DNA of 64,000 nucleotides, taken from contig ML991842.1 in NCBI GenBank assembly GCA_010094025.1, forward strand, positions 85,591 to 149,590, read 5' to 3'. The notes beneath the pieces are model-generated. The model was not told the DNA's origin. It ran no database searches and was given only the letters and a program-made list of their open reading frames with translations. The position numbers and the translations under genes are program-made. How positions within the stretch are numbered: position 1 is the stretch's first letter; each line of letters begins with the position of its first letter. Shown here piece by piece: positions 13,103 to 22,793 of this stretch. This DNA is from Viridothelium virens (Eukaryota; Ascomycota; Dothideomycetes; Trypetheliales; Trypetheliaceae).

Positions 13103-14471
13103 ATGGATGCTTTCGGGAACTTGTGCGCGAGCCTGTCATCTGGAGCTCCGGTGCTTGGGGTAGAAAGATTTATACAGGAGACAGAGAAAGAGAGGCGAGG
13201 TTGGACGGTTGATTTGCAGTGTTGAAGAGCGAAAGGAGCTTTATATGAGATTACATAGCATAGCGATTGCGGGTTTGCATGTCTGGGTGGTCAAGGGCAG
13301 GGAGTTAGATGGTATTCGGGTCTGGTTCCGCTGGTCTGCCTGAAGGTGACTGAAAGGTGTTCGTTTCTTCCCCTCAGCTCCGAGATGGAGACCATGGCAC
13401 GTAAGTATGGCGTCCCGCGCTTCTCTTTGACTTCATTCTGTCTCTGGCATCGTGTTTACATCGCGTGCATTCGTTAGAGACATGGTACGACATGGATAGA
13501 TTTACCAATGATGTTGATTCTTACATCCTTTCAGCTCTTGATAGAGGACAACAGCAAACTACGGTACGTCATCCCATTAGATCTGACTTGTCGAACGTTC
13601 TAGATTTTCAATGCCCACGGATGGAACAGATCCAGATTCCATAGTGGTCCTAAATTTGGGGTGGTCAAAACATGTGCCCCCCACATCCGGCCGAAGCTAA
13701 GTATCGTGTAGATACCACAGCCCATTTTCGTCCCTTGGCTCACTGGAAGTCTTCCTATTTCGTCCTTCGCCTGTGTCTAAGCAGTCCGTAGCTTCACTGA
13801 ATTATCACGATACCGAAAGGCATCCAAGTGAACTTCACCACGATGGAGTTACTCTATGATGACCTCGATTCCCTTGGCGCTGATTACAGGGCTAGTCTTG
13901 GAGAAAAGCCTCTAAGAACAACGGAACTTGTACAGGCGATGCAGTTCTTTGCCCAGGTGGCTGGCTACTGAACAGCGAGACAAGCCACCTTGTGTGTAGG
14001 TCTCTGGATTTTTGAGTGCCGTGAAATGGCCCCATTCTAAAAACGGAGCTCTTTGTTAAGGTGCATTTCGATTAGAGTGCGGTCCCGTATCTTTCTGTGA
14101 TCTTGAGTATCGAGTCTTCTTTTGCCTAGCTTCATAGTCATGAAGCGCCTCAAGCTCACTAGGTCTGACTTTTCTACCAGACTTGTTCTGGATAGCATTG
14201 ACAGAGTAGTACCGTTGCTGTGGCTGCTGGCTAGGACGTGCAATGATCTAGTCTGGTCTGGCCTACCTCATTTGGATCCAATAGGTACTCATTAGGAAGC
14301 AAGCTGTTGGCTACCTTTAAGAGATGAAGAACTTGTGCTCCCTCAAAGTAAGCGGAGAGTTCCCTTCCTTCCGTCAATCATTCTGTGCCTCGCCGCTCGA
14401 AAGCCGGAGTAGCTCGAAGCCTTGATTCACAACCAGGTATTGCTTGGACCAGAACTGGAATAGAAAGGTGT
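13103..14471. other. Intergenic region with one weak small-gene candidate
   Basis: About 1.4 kb. Apart from the weak spliced candidate at 13385-13711, I see no gene. A minus-strand frame at 14037-14243 has no family features. Confidence 0.35.
13385..13711 (+). CDS. Possible small spliced gene, 69 aa, unknown
   Basis: Candidate join(13385..13400,13478..13563,13604..13711). The first exon is only 16 bp (METMA plus one base) ending at a perfect GTAAGT donor. The second intron has a GTACGT donor, an exact CTGAC branch site and a CTAG acceptor, but is only 40 bp. The spliced frame is open to a TAG and contains TWYDMDRFTNDVDSYIL and IFNAHGWNRSRF. I recognise no family. It lies 282 bp downstream of ATG9 on the same strand, so it could equally be chance splice-like signals in a 3' flank. 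Confidence 0.22.
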
Positions 14472-15563
14472 ATGATGGATTCCACCTACGAAGTCCTTCT
14501 CAATGCAAAACGGCTTTCGAACTTGGCATATCTTGTTGAACCAAGCGAACTATCTACCCAAATACCAATATCCCCCGGTGCCTACAGCTCCTCTCCCGAA
14601 CGAAAAGAAGCTCAACGACCAGCTTTTCAACGACACAACTCCCTTCCACCATCACCTCGTACAATCATTCTCAGCGCCTGGCCTACTGCATCTCTCACTC
14701 AGTTCACTCACTATATTTCCGGGTATCGTACGCTCTTCCCGAGGTCGCAAATCCTTCTCCTCACCTTTACCCCGACTTCCGTCTTCCTACCCGCCTCTGC
14801 ATTATCCGAGCAACTCCTTCCTGCCATCGAGGTCATCGCTCCGGAGTCCCGCACGCCAAGCTTCTCGCCTTCAGCCGATGCTGCTGACGCCAGCTTACGC
14901 ACGGACTATTTCCATGTGAGCGCCGGCAATAAGTCTCAGTACGGCTCTGTCCTTCTCCACGTCTTCGGCATCCCCTCTGCTACACGCGCCTGTGCCTTCT
15001 TGCGCTTGTACCGCGCCCACTATGGATCACCACTTCCTCTGAGAGCCATCGTATCCGATGCAGAGCCTGCGCGCTCGCTCTGCCCCCAGGAGCTTATCAA
15101 GGACGTTGCACTTTTGCGGAGGAGGGCGCTGGGGTCCACCTTCCTCGCCGGTGGAACCGTGCTCATGGCGTATTTGCTAGATGCCCTGATAAGCTTCGCG
15201 GTGGCGTTGGCGATGTTGCTAGGCAGTGTCATGGGATTCGCGAACGACGATGAGCAGGTTAGGCGAGAGTTAAATGATCCTGTGTTTGTTCCTGGCAATG
15301 TAAAACGATGCTATGTTTTTCCGGAGGAGGGGATGTTGTTTAGTTGGAAGAAGGCTCCTGCTGGCGTTGGAGAGGAGGATGTACGTAAGCAGTGGAGTGT
15401 GAAGAGGGATAAAGTGGGAAGAGAAAGGTGGAACGGAGATGAAGAGCGATTTTGGGAGGGAATAGATGCGTTGGTCACCGATTCTAGCGCTGATGCTATA
15501 CCACCTTGGACTTCACCGTATCAATTTTGGGGGAGAGTCAAATTTGTTTCCAATAAAATTTGA
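14472..15563 (+). CDS. DUF829 / TMEM53-like protein
   Basis: 363 aa from ATG 14472 (a second ATG follows at 14475). Member of the eukaryotic DUF829 (TMEM53-like) group, a divergent alpha/beta-hydrolase fold of unknown biochemical role. The domain starts at PRTIILSAWPTASLTQF, continues with the typical HYISGYRTLFPRSQILLL block, then has a central SVLLHVFGIPSATRA segment (equivalent to the HxFSNGG region, without a clear catalytic serine). A hydrophobic stretch of about 30 residues follows (TVLMAYLLDALISFAVALAM), which is probably membrane-associated. The frame remains open upstream of the ATG only via non-ATG codons, so either this ATG or a missed 5' exon supplies the start. The family is fairly certain; the N-terminus is less so. 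Confidence 0.78.
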   Translation: MMDSTYEVLLNAKRLSNLAYLVEPSELSTQIPISPGAYSSSPERKEAQRPAFQRHNSLPPSPRTIILSAWPTASLTQFTHYISGYRTLFPRSQILLLTFTPTSVFLPASALSEQLLPAIEVIAPESRTPSFSPSADAADASLRTDYFHVSAGNKSQYGSVLLHVFGIPSATRACAFLRLYRAHYGSPLPLRAIVSDAEPARSLCPQELIKDVALLRRRALGSTFLAGGTVLMAYLLDALISFAVALAMLLGSVMGFANDDEQVRRELNDPVFVPGNVKRCYVFPEEGMLFSWKKAPAGVGEEDVRKQWSVKRDKVGRERWNGDEERFWEGIDALVTDSSADAIPPWTSPYQFWGRVKFVSNKI

Positions 15564-15805
15564 ACAAGTGAATCATCTTTCGAAAGGAGATCAAGTCCCC
15601 TGCTCTCCGATAGAGCCCTATTGATCTGTGATCACGCCATTATCCTGGATTGCTAGGATTTAACTAGAGAACTGTTTTTCAGATTTTTGCTAAGGGTAGC
15701 AAAAATGGTACATGCTAAAGAAATCCATGATGGGCGGTTATAACTGATCCTGAGACTTTCAAGCTACTTGGCTCCTGGTTGAAAATTTGTCAGTAACACA
15801 CTCCT

Positions 15806-16453
15806 TCAAGCTTCCCCAGCAATAGGGTACAGGGAATAACCTACTTCACGCTTTGGCCGACGGTCGAATATTAATACCTTATCTCCTAGTTCTTCAACCT
15901 CACGAAGGCGCTCCCACTCTTCCAAAGACTTGCTGATTTTCTCCTTGCAGTCGTCGCGGAGCTTGTCAAGAAGACCTGCGTCTCGGATCATGCGCATTTG
16001 TAAATAGTATTGCTTAGCGAACATCCTCCCGCTAAGAGGGCGCTTAAAAGCTATCGTCTCAACATTCTCGAAGCTGGTTAACCACTTGATGGTCCCTTCT
16101 GGCACGCGGATCTTTAGATAGAGGTGCCGGACATTCTTATTGACGAGACGATCGTACCCCCAGAAGGTCATGCTCTCGAGGTAATCTTTCACGTCGTATC
16201 TGAACACTGTAGAACCGTATAGCACGCTGAGGACATCCCTGCGGATGGAGCGGCAGACGTAGAACAAGGCAGGGCGAAAGGATTTTTCGACGAGATCTCG
16301 ATGGTACCCCCACTCGTTAACAAAGGCCATCAAGCGAAGGGTATTCCCTCCACCATAACCCCACGTAAAGATATGGTCATCAAAGATAAGGGCAGAGCTA
16401 AAGATCTGGAGTCGGAGCTCAGTTGGTAGGTCCATTAACCCTAACCCGGGCAT
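15806..16453 (-). CDS. 2EXR/F-box-like domain protein
   Basis: 215 aa from the ATG at 16453. The N-terminus (LMDLPTELRLQIFSSALI) is the start of the fungal 2EXR/F-box-like domain, a module found in large, mostly uncharacterised families of filamentous ascomycetes. It continues with ALFYVCRSIRRDVLSVLYGSTVF, matching the usual 'L-V-C-R-I-R-E...' helix and strand, and a NVRHLYLKI block like the 'I-R-H-L-A-L' segment. The C-terminus is charged and helical (KEKISKSLEEWERLREVEEL). The frame is open further upstream with an alternative ATG at 16546, but the shorter start places the domain in its usual position near the N-terminus. A small open frame just upstream (16618-16854, minus, 78 codons from an ATG) may be a remnant or an unrelated micro-gene. 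Confidence 0.65.
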   Translation of the reverse strand: MPGLGLMDLPTELRLQIFSSALIFDDHIFTWGYGGGNTLRLMAFVNEWGYHRDLVEKSFRPALFYVCRSIRRDVLSVLYGSTVFRYDVKDYLESMTFWGYDRLVNKNVRHLYLKIRVPEGTIKWLTSFENVETIAFKRPLSGRMFAKQYYLQMRMIRDAGLLDKLRDDCKEKISKSLEEWERLREVEELGDKVLIFDRRPKREVGYSLYPIAGEA

Positions 16454-16617
16454 GATTGAGGCCAAAGTTGAACGGCTAGACAGAGTGCACGATGGGAAAG
16501 GTTTAAGTAAGGGGGAAGTAAGGAAAGCGCAACGCCAATGGCTCATCAGTTGTGTGAGTTGACTCCGTAAGGCATGTGATATCAAAAGGTTTGGTCACAA
16601 TGAAAGACCTTGTGAGG

Positions 16618-16854
16618 TCAAAACTGGAAGCGACCTATATCCCACTTCATGGCTAGTGCCGCGATATTCCGAATCTGTGATTTCTGAACTTTATGGTTTT
16701 CGAAAAGCATGTGAGGGCAGCGACTACATGCGACATAGTTTAAATTTGAGGATCTCACAGAAAATGGTGATGAAAATGTGATGCTTAGCAGCGCTTCGAT
16801 GGTCGGTCGTGACATGTACGGTTTCAGTCTCTCTTGGTTGTCAGATGAAGCCAT
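16618..16854 (-). CDS. Small open frame, 78 aa, unsupported by homology
   Basis: It has a true ATG, contains a CSRCPH motif and ends in AMKWDIGRFQF. I do not recognise it. It lies upstream of, and on the same strand as, the 2EXR gene, so it may be a degenerate relative or chance. Confidence 0.2.
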   Translation of the reverse strand: MASSDNQERLKPYMSRPTIEALLSITFSSPFSVRSSNLNYVACSRCPHMLFENHKVQKSQIRNIAALAMKWDIGRFQF

Positions 16855-17122
16855 GATGAACCTAATTCCAGAGAGATTGTTTAGGACTTGGGGTGGTTTT
16901 TTGACCTTCTTCGTCTAAACTATTTCAGCGTATGAGATGGAATGGAAAATTTTCTAAAAAGAAAAAAGGGGGCGGGGCAGAAGGCCTTAGAGCATCACTG
17001 GTATTTGGATGTTCGGAACCTTCCTAGCCTTTAATTGCAGTTATTACAACGAAGCCTCTGCACGGATGGGTCTCGCTCCAGATGGTTTGGAAGGAAAAAC
17101 TTTTCGGCGCCGTCAGTTCCAT

Positions 17123-18845
17123 TCAGAGCAGTTTTCCGGATTCGGCCACCTCGCCAAACACCAGACCCATTTTCTCAGCACGGGCGTAAGCCTCATTGAT
17201 TTCCGCTTCGTAAAGCTCGATGCTTCTCTTCCTCTGTACAGTATCCTTACCTCCAGCCCTCGCCATTGGCTTATCTTTCCTAGTCAACACCACAAGCTCC
17301 TTGATTAGTCGGCCATACACGGGTCCGGCCTCATTGGCTTTCTCAAACGTGGACCACACCCTGTCGACGAGCTCCCGCTCTTGATGCTCTGTCTCTGGCC
17401 ATCGAGCTGGCTGTAGCAAGATAGCAGGCCTCGAGCGGCCGGTGCCGCAAATCAGCGCTGTCGCAACTTCAGGGTGCTCTTCTATGACAGCCTCATAAGG
17501 GACGACATTCAGCTTCTTTGCATCAGCGAAGACGACCACGTCATCGACGCGCCCGGAGGAGCGCCACCAGCCTGGCTTGGTCGGGTGCTCGATGTAGAGA
17601 TCTCGCATAGCGTATGTGTCAGCATCAAGGAAGGTATAGAAGATACCTTGGAAGGGCTCAAGAGCCTTGTCTCTTGTGTGAATCAGCTCGTACATGTCGC
17701 CTGCAAAGTGACGGAAAGAATGCCCAAGGCGTTTGTTGTAATGGTAATAATTCCAGTCTTCCTGAGGAGGCAGATTACCAGGCAGGATTCCTGTCTCGGT
17801 CGAAGCATAAGTGCCGAATAGGCGGGTATGTTTTGCAATGGCGTCACCAACATACGGAGGCATGATACCTCCGGCAAAGGATACATTGTCGAGCTTTGAG
17901 ATATTCTCCAAATAGCTCGGATTTCGGGCGACATCAATCAGGACTGACGGGGAATACCAGGCAGCTTGTACATTGCCGTGGACATGGATGTGATTTGCGG
18001 CAGTACCAGTAAGAGGCCATTCACACGAGATGACAGTTGTAAAATCATGATAGATTCCGCAGGACAGAAGGAGAACACCACCAGCATGCACCCATGGGAA
18101 AGAGGTCAATACTCGTTTGCCTGCCCAATAGCTACCATACCAAGGCTCATCCCCAAGACTAGGGAAGAGCTGAAACGCGTCATGAGCAGCCACTGTCCCT
18201 TGTTTCATGACCAGGATTTTTGGAGTACCCGTAGTACCAGATGAATGCATAACGACATATGGGTCTTTCCTCGCTTCTTCAAACGTCTTACTATATGGAT
18301 ACGGCTGGACAGACTCCTCCGCAAGGAAGTGATCCAGCTCAGGCAGGATGTACTTGTCCATTTTGCGGTGATCCAACACAGACTTTGCTGCCTCAGACAT
18401 CTTCTCGGGGGTAAACAGGATGGTGCATTGGAGCTTTTCTAGTAGAGCAACTTGGACGTCCGGGCGATTTCGAGGGGAGCTATAGAACATCTGCAGGGGG
18501 TCATTAAGCGACTTTTACAATCTCACATCCTGAGCACACCTTATAGCCCGCCTTGATGGACGCAAAGATGAGTATAACATGTCTGAAGTCCATCGGAGAC
18601 AGGTAAGTAGCTATAGACGGGAAGTCAACACCCTTCCCCAGCAGACTCTCCATCCACCAGGCACAACGGTCAATTGCTCGGGCCAGTGTCGCGTACGAAA
18701 CATCTCGCAGACCATCATTGATATTATCTGTAGCTGGTATGGACATAAAGCATCGTTGGGGATCAGAGCGGGCAAGGCTGTCAATGATGGCGGTCAGGAG
18801 TCGTTTCCCAGCACCCTCGGGGGGGATACGCCTAGGTTCTGCCAT
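17123..18845 (-). CDS. Stand-alone NRPS-like adenylation (AMP-binding) protein
   Basis: CDS complement(join(17123..18490,18540..18845)), 557 aa. Acyl-adenylate-forming enzyme of the kind that heads fungal NRPS-like A-T-R (carboxylic acid reductase-type) proteins. Core motifs: A3 SSGTTGTPK (185-193), A5 YASTETG, A7/A8 GRVDDVVVFADAKKLN, and A10 GGKDTVQRK with the catalytic lysine. The 49 bp intron (GTGTGC...CAG) joins AGYK to MFYSSPRN in phase 0. Unlike A-T-R enzymes, it stops about 30 residues after A10. There is no phosphopantetheine (LGGxS) or reductase domain in the next kilobase on the same strand, only a stop and non-coding sequence. It could activate an acid for transfer to CoA or a separate carrier, or be a truncated gene. 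An MCT-like carrier and an acetate transporter are near, which hints at carboxylate metabolism but proves nothing. Confidence 0.85.
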
Positions 18846-20012
18846 TATTGTAAAAGAGGAAGCTGCATAAAGGTGAGTGCTGTAAAGAGTTCAGTGCTTA
18901 TGGAGTGGGTCGTGGCAGCCCAGAGGAAACGAGAAGCATTTTGGGTACTCCGTAGTCACTTCAAGGAGGCTCAAATCAGCCGCACAGCTAGCTCTGCGCA
19001 CACATGGCAAACACGGGCTGAAAAGCAAAAACGTCAGGCCTAACTCTCAATGGACTCGTTCATGCCTTGGGCTGCCACAGGCTAAGTGCATGGGGCGACT
19101 GTGCCGCCGTGCATCCCACCAATCCCTGGCCCGTTCCTACGGTACCACAACTACCAAACCGTTGAGACCCCTGATGCGCCGTTGAAAGTACAAGGTACTC
19201 CCCTGAAAGAGATTATCTGCAAAACTGTGCCCAGGGAACTGGCTATGGGGAGTCCCGTCGATGGTGCTTGTGCATGTAGCTGTGCCGCCAATATGGCAGG
19301 CCAACAGTAAACGCTGTCTGGGTATTGTCGCCGATTGGGTCAACCTGCCCAAGTGATGACGGCCATTTCCATCACACAGGCCGTGGCACAGATACCGGGA
19401 TTGGTCGACAATTTACGACTGTTGGCACCGTTACCATCGGCACCAGTCTTTGCGAAAATTGTGCAGCATTTGCCGTGCGCGGCACCGATAACCAGGGCTA
19501 ATTCCTTGGTCTGCGCGTGGCGCCGAACGCTTTTATTACGGAATCTACCGTAGGCGTGCACTCGTATAACGATATTTATCAGGTTGCACCACGACCAACT
19601 TTCAAGACTACAAGTTGAAATCTGCACCCCGTTCATCCGCGCCCACTCAGTCTGCGACTATATTTCACTACCGGAGCTGCCCCTGACGCCACCAACACTG
19701 GATTTCGTGCAGTAGAAACTTCCTTCTCGATATCGCGTCATGCTGTTTAGGCAACTGTCTCGGGAGGATTCAGATTCTGGTCTTGATTTGGGCCGTTGTC
19801 ACCATCAGCAATGGCACCTGAGGTCATATCCAGGAGCCGATTGGCCCGGTCCCGTACCTTGGTGATCCACAATGACTGTGTCTGCGGTCGGATCTTGCGC
19901 CACTTAACATCAGCCATGGTGTATTTCGACCGAGGGTGCGAGTGCCAGGCTCTGTGTGATATCAGGAGTTTTGCACCCTCTCTGCCTCGTCCATCCATCA
20001 CAGTTCTCTACA
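18846..20012. other. Intergenic region with coding-like relics
   Basis: About 1.2 kb between divergent genes. Includes an open stretch on the plus strand at 19280-19618 with one TAA (listed separately) and a small minus-strand ATG frame at 19747-19917 (56 codons, MADVKWRKIRPQTQSLW...) without homology. The rest shows nothing. Confidence 0.35.
19280..19618 (+). pseudogene. Possible remnant of a secreted-type protein gene
   Basis: A plus-strand frame of about 112 codons broken by a single TAA at 19499-19501. It reads CPSDDGHFHHTGRGTDTG, then GTVTIGTSLCENCAAF, then after the stop FLGLRVAPNAFI and VGVHSYNDIYQVAP. Gly/Thr/Cys richness resembles extracellular fungal proteins, and the stop could be a CAA-to-TAA change. 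There is no start codon and no recognised family. Confidence 0.22.
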
Positions 20013-21608
20013 ATGTTTGACTCTCGATCTTCTACCAGCACAGAGCCTAAGGGCTTCGATTTTGAGCCCTCAGAAAAATCTATGCCTCTGCAAGATTCTG
20101 CTCCTGAGTCAGTTCCACGCTTTTCCTAGAAAGGAATTCTTCCTCACGGGAGTGGCTTTTCTGACTGACTCGAGCAGAACCAAAGGAGCTGATCTATTCC
20201 ACCGTGATGGCAATGAGGATTCTCGGCCTCCAACTCCTCCGGTAACGAATATCGATATATCTAATCCTCAAACGCTGCCTCCAAATGGCGGTCTTCGGGC
20301 ATGGATGCAAGTCGCGGCGTCGTTTTGCATTTTCTTCAGCACATGGTGAGTGTTACACGATAGAATATGGAATACAGTCAGGACATTTCTGGATCAAAAT
20401 GTCTGATAGCAACACTAGGGGCGTCGTGAACATGTACGGTGTCTACCAGACATACTATTCTGTCGCTATCTTACAATCTTCGTCATCCTCTGCCATCTCA
20501 TGGATTGGATCTACACAAGCGTTTCTTCTCTTCCTCATAGGCACTCTTGTAGGACCCATTTATGATGCTGGTCACGTTCATATATTACTAGTTTCGGGCT
20601 CTTCCCTGACTCTACTTGGAGTTTTCATGACCAGCATTTGCAAGAATTACTGGGAGCTATTTCTCGCACAGGGTGTAGTGACGGGTGCTGGCTTCGGGTG
20701 CCTATTTCTTCCCGGAGTGACGATCGTTTCACAATACTTTAGCACCAGGAAAGCATTTGCGACTGGTATTGCATCTCTGGGCAGTAGCATTGGTGGGCAA
20801 CGGGATTCTTATACCGCTCACATGATGGTGTTGCTGACTCAATGTAGGGGGTGTCATCTATCCCATCACTTTTACACAACTTCAGCCCCGAATCGGTTTC
20901 GGATGGGCTACGCGAGTCATTGGATTCATTCTTTTGATAACCCTAATACTCCCCCTCATTGTCATGCGCCCGCTCAAATATCCCCCGAAGCGAAGATCTC
21001 TCCTGGATATTAAGGCGCTGCGTGATGTACCATATGTCTTCTTTGGACTCGGCATCCTCTTCGGCTACATGGGCATTTATGTCGTCTTCTTTTACGTGCA
21101 GCTTTACGCCATGTCAAACGCGGATATGAGCCCCCGTCTAGCATTTTACTTACTTGCTATCATCAACGCTGGGTCCTCCCTCGGCCGAATCCTCCCCAAT
21201 TTTGCGGCAGACAAGGCGGGTACTCTGAACATGCAGATTTTATTTGCATCTGCATCTTCTGTGTTGAGCCTGTCGTTGCTCGCTATCAAATCGGTCAACG
21301 GTGTTATTGCCTTCTGTGTTCTATACGGGTTCTTTACTGGCACTTTCGTCAGTTTGCCGGGACCGACGGTCGCCAGTTTGTCTCCCGATATGGCTTCTCT
21401 GGGCGGAAGAATGAGTATGGCGTTCATGTCCGCGGGTACAGGACTCCTAGTGGGAAGTCCGGTTGCCGGTGCCATACTATCGAGTAACGGTGGGAACGAT
21501 TGGACCATGCTTCAGGTATGGTCTGGAATCCTACTGGTTTTGTCGGCAACATGCATGATTTGCGCCAAAGTGGCAAAAGTGGGTTTTCGGTTCAGAGCAA
21601 AAGCTTAG
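20013..21608 (+). CDS. MFS monocarboxylate transporter-like protein
   Basis: CDS join(20013..20107,20178..20345,20419..20792,20848..21608), 465 aa. Major facilitator of the MCT (SLC16)-like fungal group, plasma-membrane carrier for monocarboxylates or similar acids. A short acidic N-terminus leads to PPNGGLRAWMQVAASF, matching the PPDGGxxAW entry motif of TM1. Then follow WGVVNMYGVYQTYY, FFSTW and the helix-4/5 block GVVTGAGFGCLFLPGVTIVSQYF. The second half includes RIGFGWATRVIGF, KRRSLLDIKALRDVPYVFFG and LGRILPNFAADK. Three small introns (70, 73 and 55 bp) restore an unbroken 12-helix protein; phases agree across all junctions. Substrate unknown. Divergent from the adenylation gene. Confidence 0.88.
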
Positions 21609-21966
21609 ACAGTTTCCTTGAGTTTTTTTTACCACTTCTTTCAGCGAGTGATACATTTGTTATTGTTTCCACTATCTACTAAACACATGAAAAAAAAATT
21701 ACAATATCTTACGAATATGTCCGTCGTGCATAGGGTATCTTCGAGGCATGGATCGCATTACATGCGTAATGGATGCGGTCTTGCGTCACGATTCAATGCA
21801 TCTTGGACTTTCCCGCCGTAGAACGGGAAGTCGCTGCTGCACAACACGAGAAGTATCCTCGAGGCAGCGGAAACTTTTGTGGATCTCAACAGGACCCAGT
21901 CGCAACAGCTTAAAACGCAAATACGAACGATAAGAGTATTCACTGCTCTACAACGAAGAAAAGTGT
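21609..21966. other. Intergenic, convergent 3' ends
   Basis: Separates the tail-to-tail MCT-like and acetate transporter genes. Holds 3' flanks only; no gene. Confidence 0.4.
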
Positions 21967-22793
21967 CTAATCAACCCGGAGATGCGTCAAATCTCCAACA
22001 GGAAGCTTGATCATCGTAGCGCCACCACCCCAGAGTCCAGCAGTACCAGCCCAATCTAGCGAATTCGTTCAGTCACAACTCAATTTGATTTCAAGGTGGA
22101 CCACTTACATGCACAGAAAGCTACCACGAACCCGACACCTCGACTGGCCAACATGACCTTGCTGTTGCCAACCATGTAGCCTACAGCCAGTAACAGTGCC
22201 TCGAGGTCGAAGAATCCAAGCGTGAGTAACAAAGCCCAAGAAGCGCGAGTGGCGGCAACTGTAAAGATGACACTGATGATGAACCAAGCCCAGACGAGAA
22301 GAGCTAGGGCTTGGTCAAGTTCAGGCAAAGGTTTTCCGGTCGTTGGATCACTGTATGCAGCCAGCACTCCTGTTGATGGGATGAAGATAAAAGCGTATGC
22401 CATATTGAAGCCAGCGTAGGCCGAGAATACAGTTGCCCCAAACTGCGACGGCATATCAGCATGAAATTGAGAAAAGCAATAATCCACGGGCCATACTGTG
22501 TTCCCAGCAACGAACTCCATGATCCCGGAAATGTACTGACATACACCTCCAAAGAAGATCATGGTGGTAATGATAATATTCGGTTCTTCCACCCCACGCG
22601 TGCCGACTCCGGTAAAGGAAACCAGAAAGACAGAAGTAGCAAAGGACAGTAAACCCAAGGGGGCAGGATTAGCGAATTTCCTGTGGTATACAGGCAGCGC
22701 AGGTTGTGAGGTATCATTGGTCCGCTGCGCCTCGAGCTCTATCTGCTCTGCATGCTTCTGCATGGCATGCATCATATCCGAATCAGAAGACAT
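21967..22793 (-). CDS. GPR1/FUN34/YaaH (AcpA/Ady2-type) acetate transporter
   Basis: CDS complement(join(21967..22055,22109..22442,22497..22793)), 239 aa. Six-helix acetate uptake channel/transporter family. The signature NPAPLGL lies at residues 42-48, followed by FGGVCQYISGIMEF, then FGATVFSAYAGFNMAYA, the helix-4 block ALALLVWAWFIISVIFTVAATR and a C-terminal YWAGTAGLWGGG. Intron 1 (54 bp, GTATGG...CAG) is stop-free and a multiple of three; removal joins GNT to FGATVF exactly as in the family. Intron 2 (53 bp, GTAAGT...TAG) restores the conserved AYWAG motif and a normal C-terminus. Convergent with the MCT-like carrier; co-location of two short-chain acid carriers is suggestive only. Confidence 0.9.
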
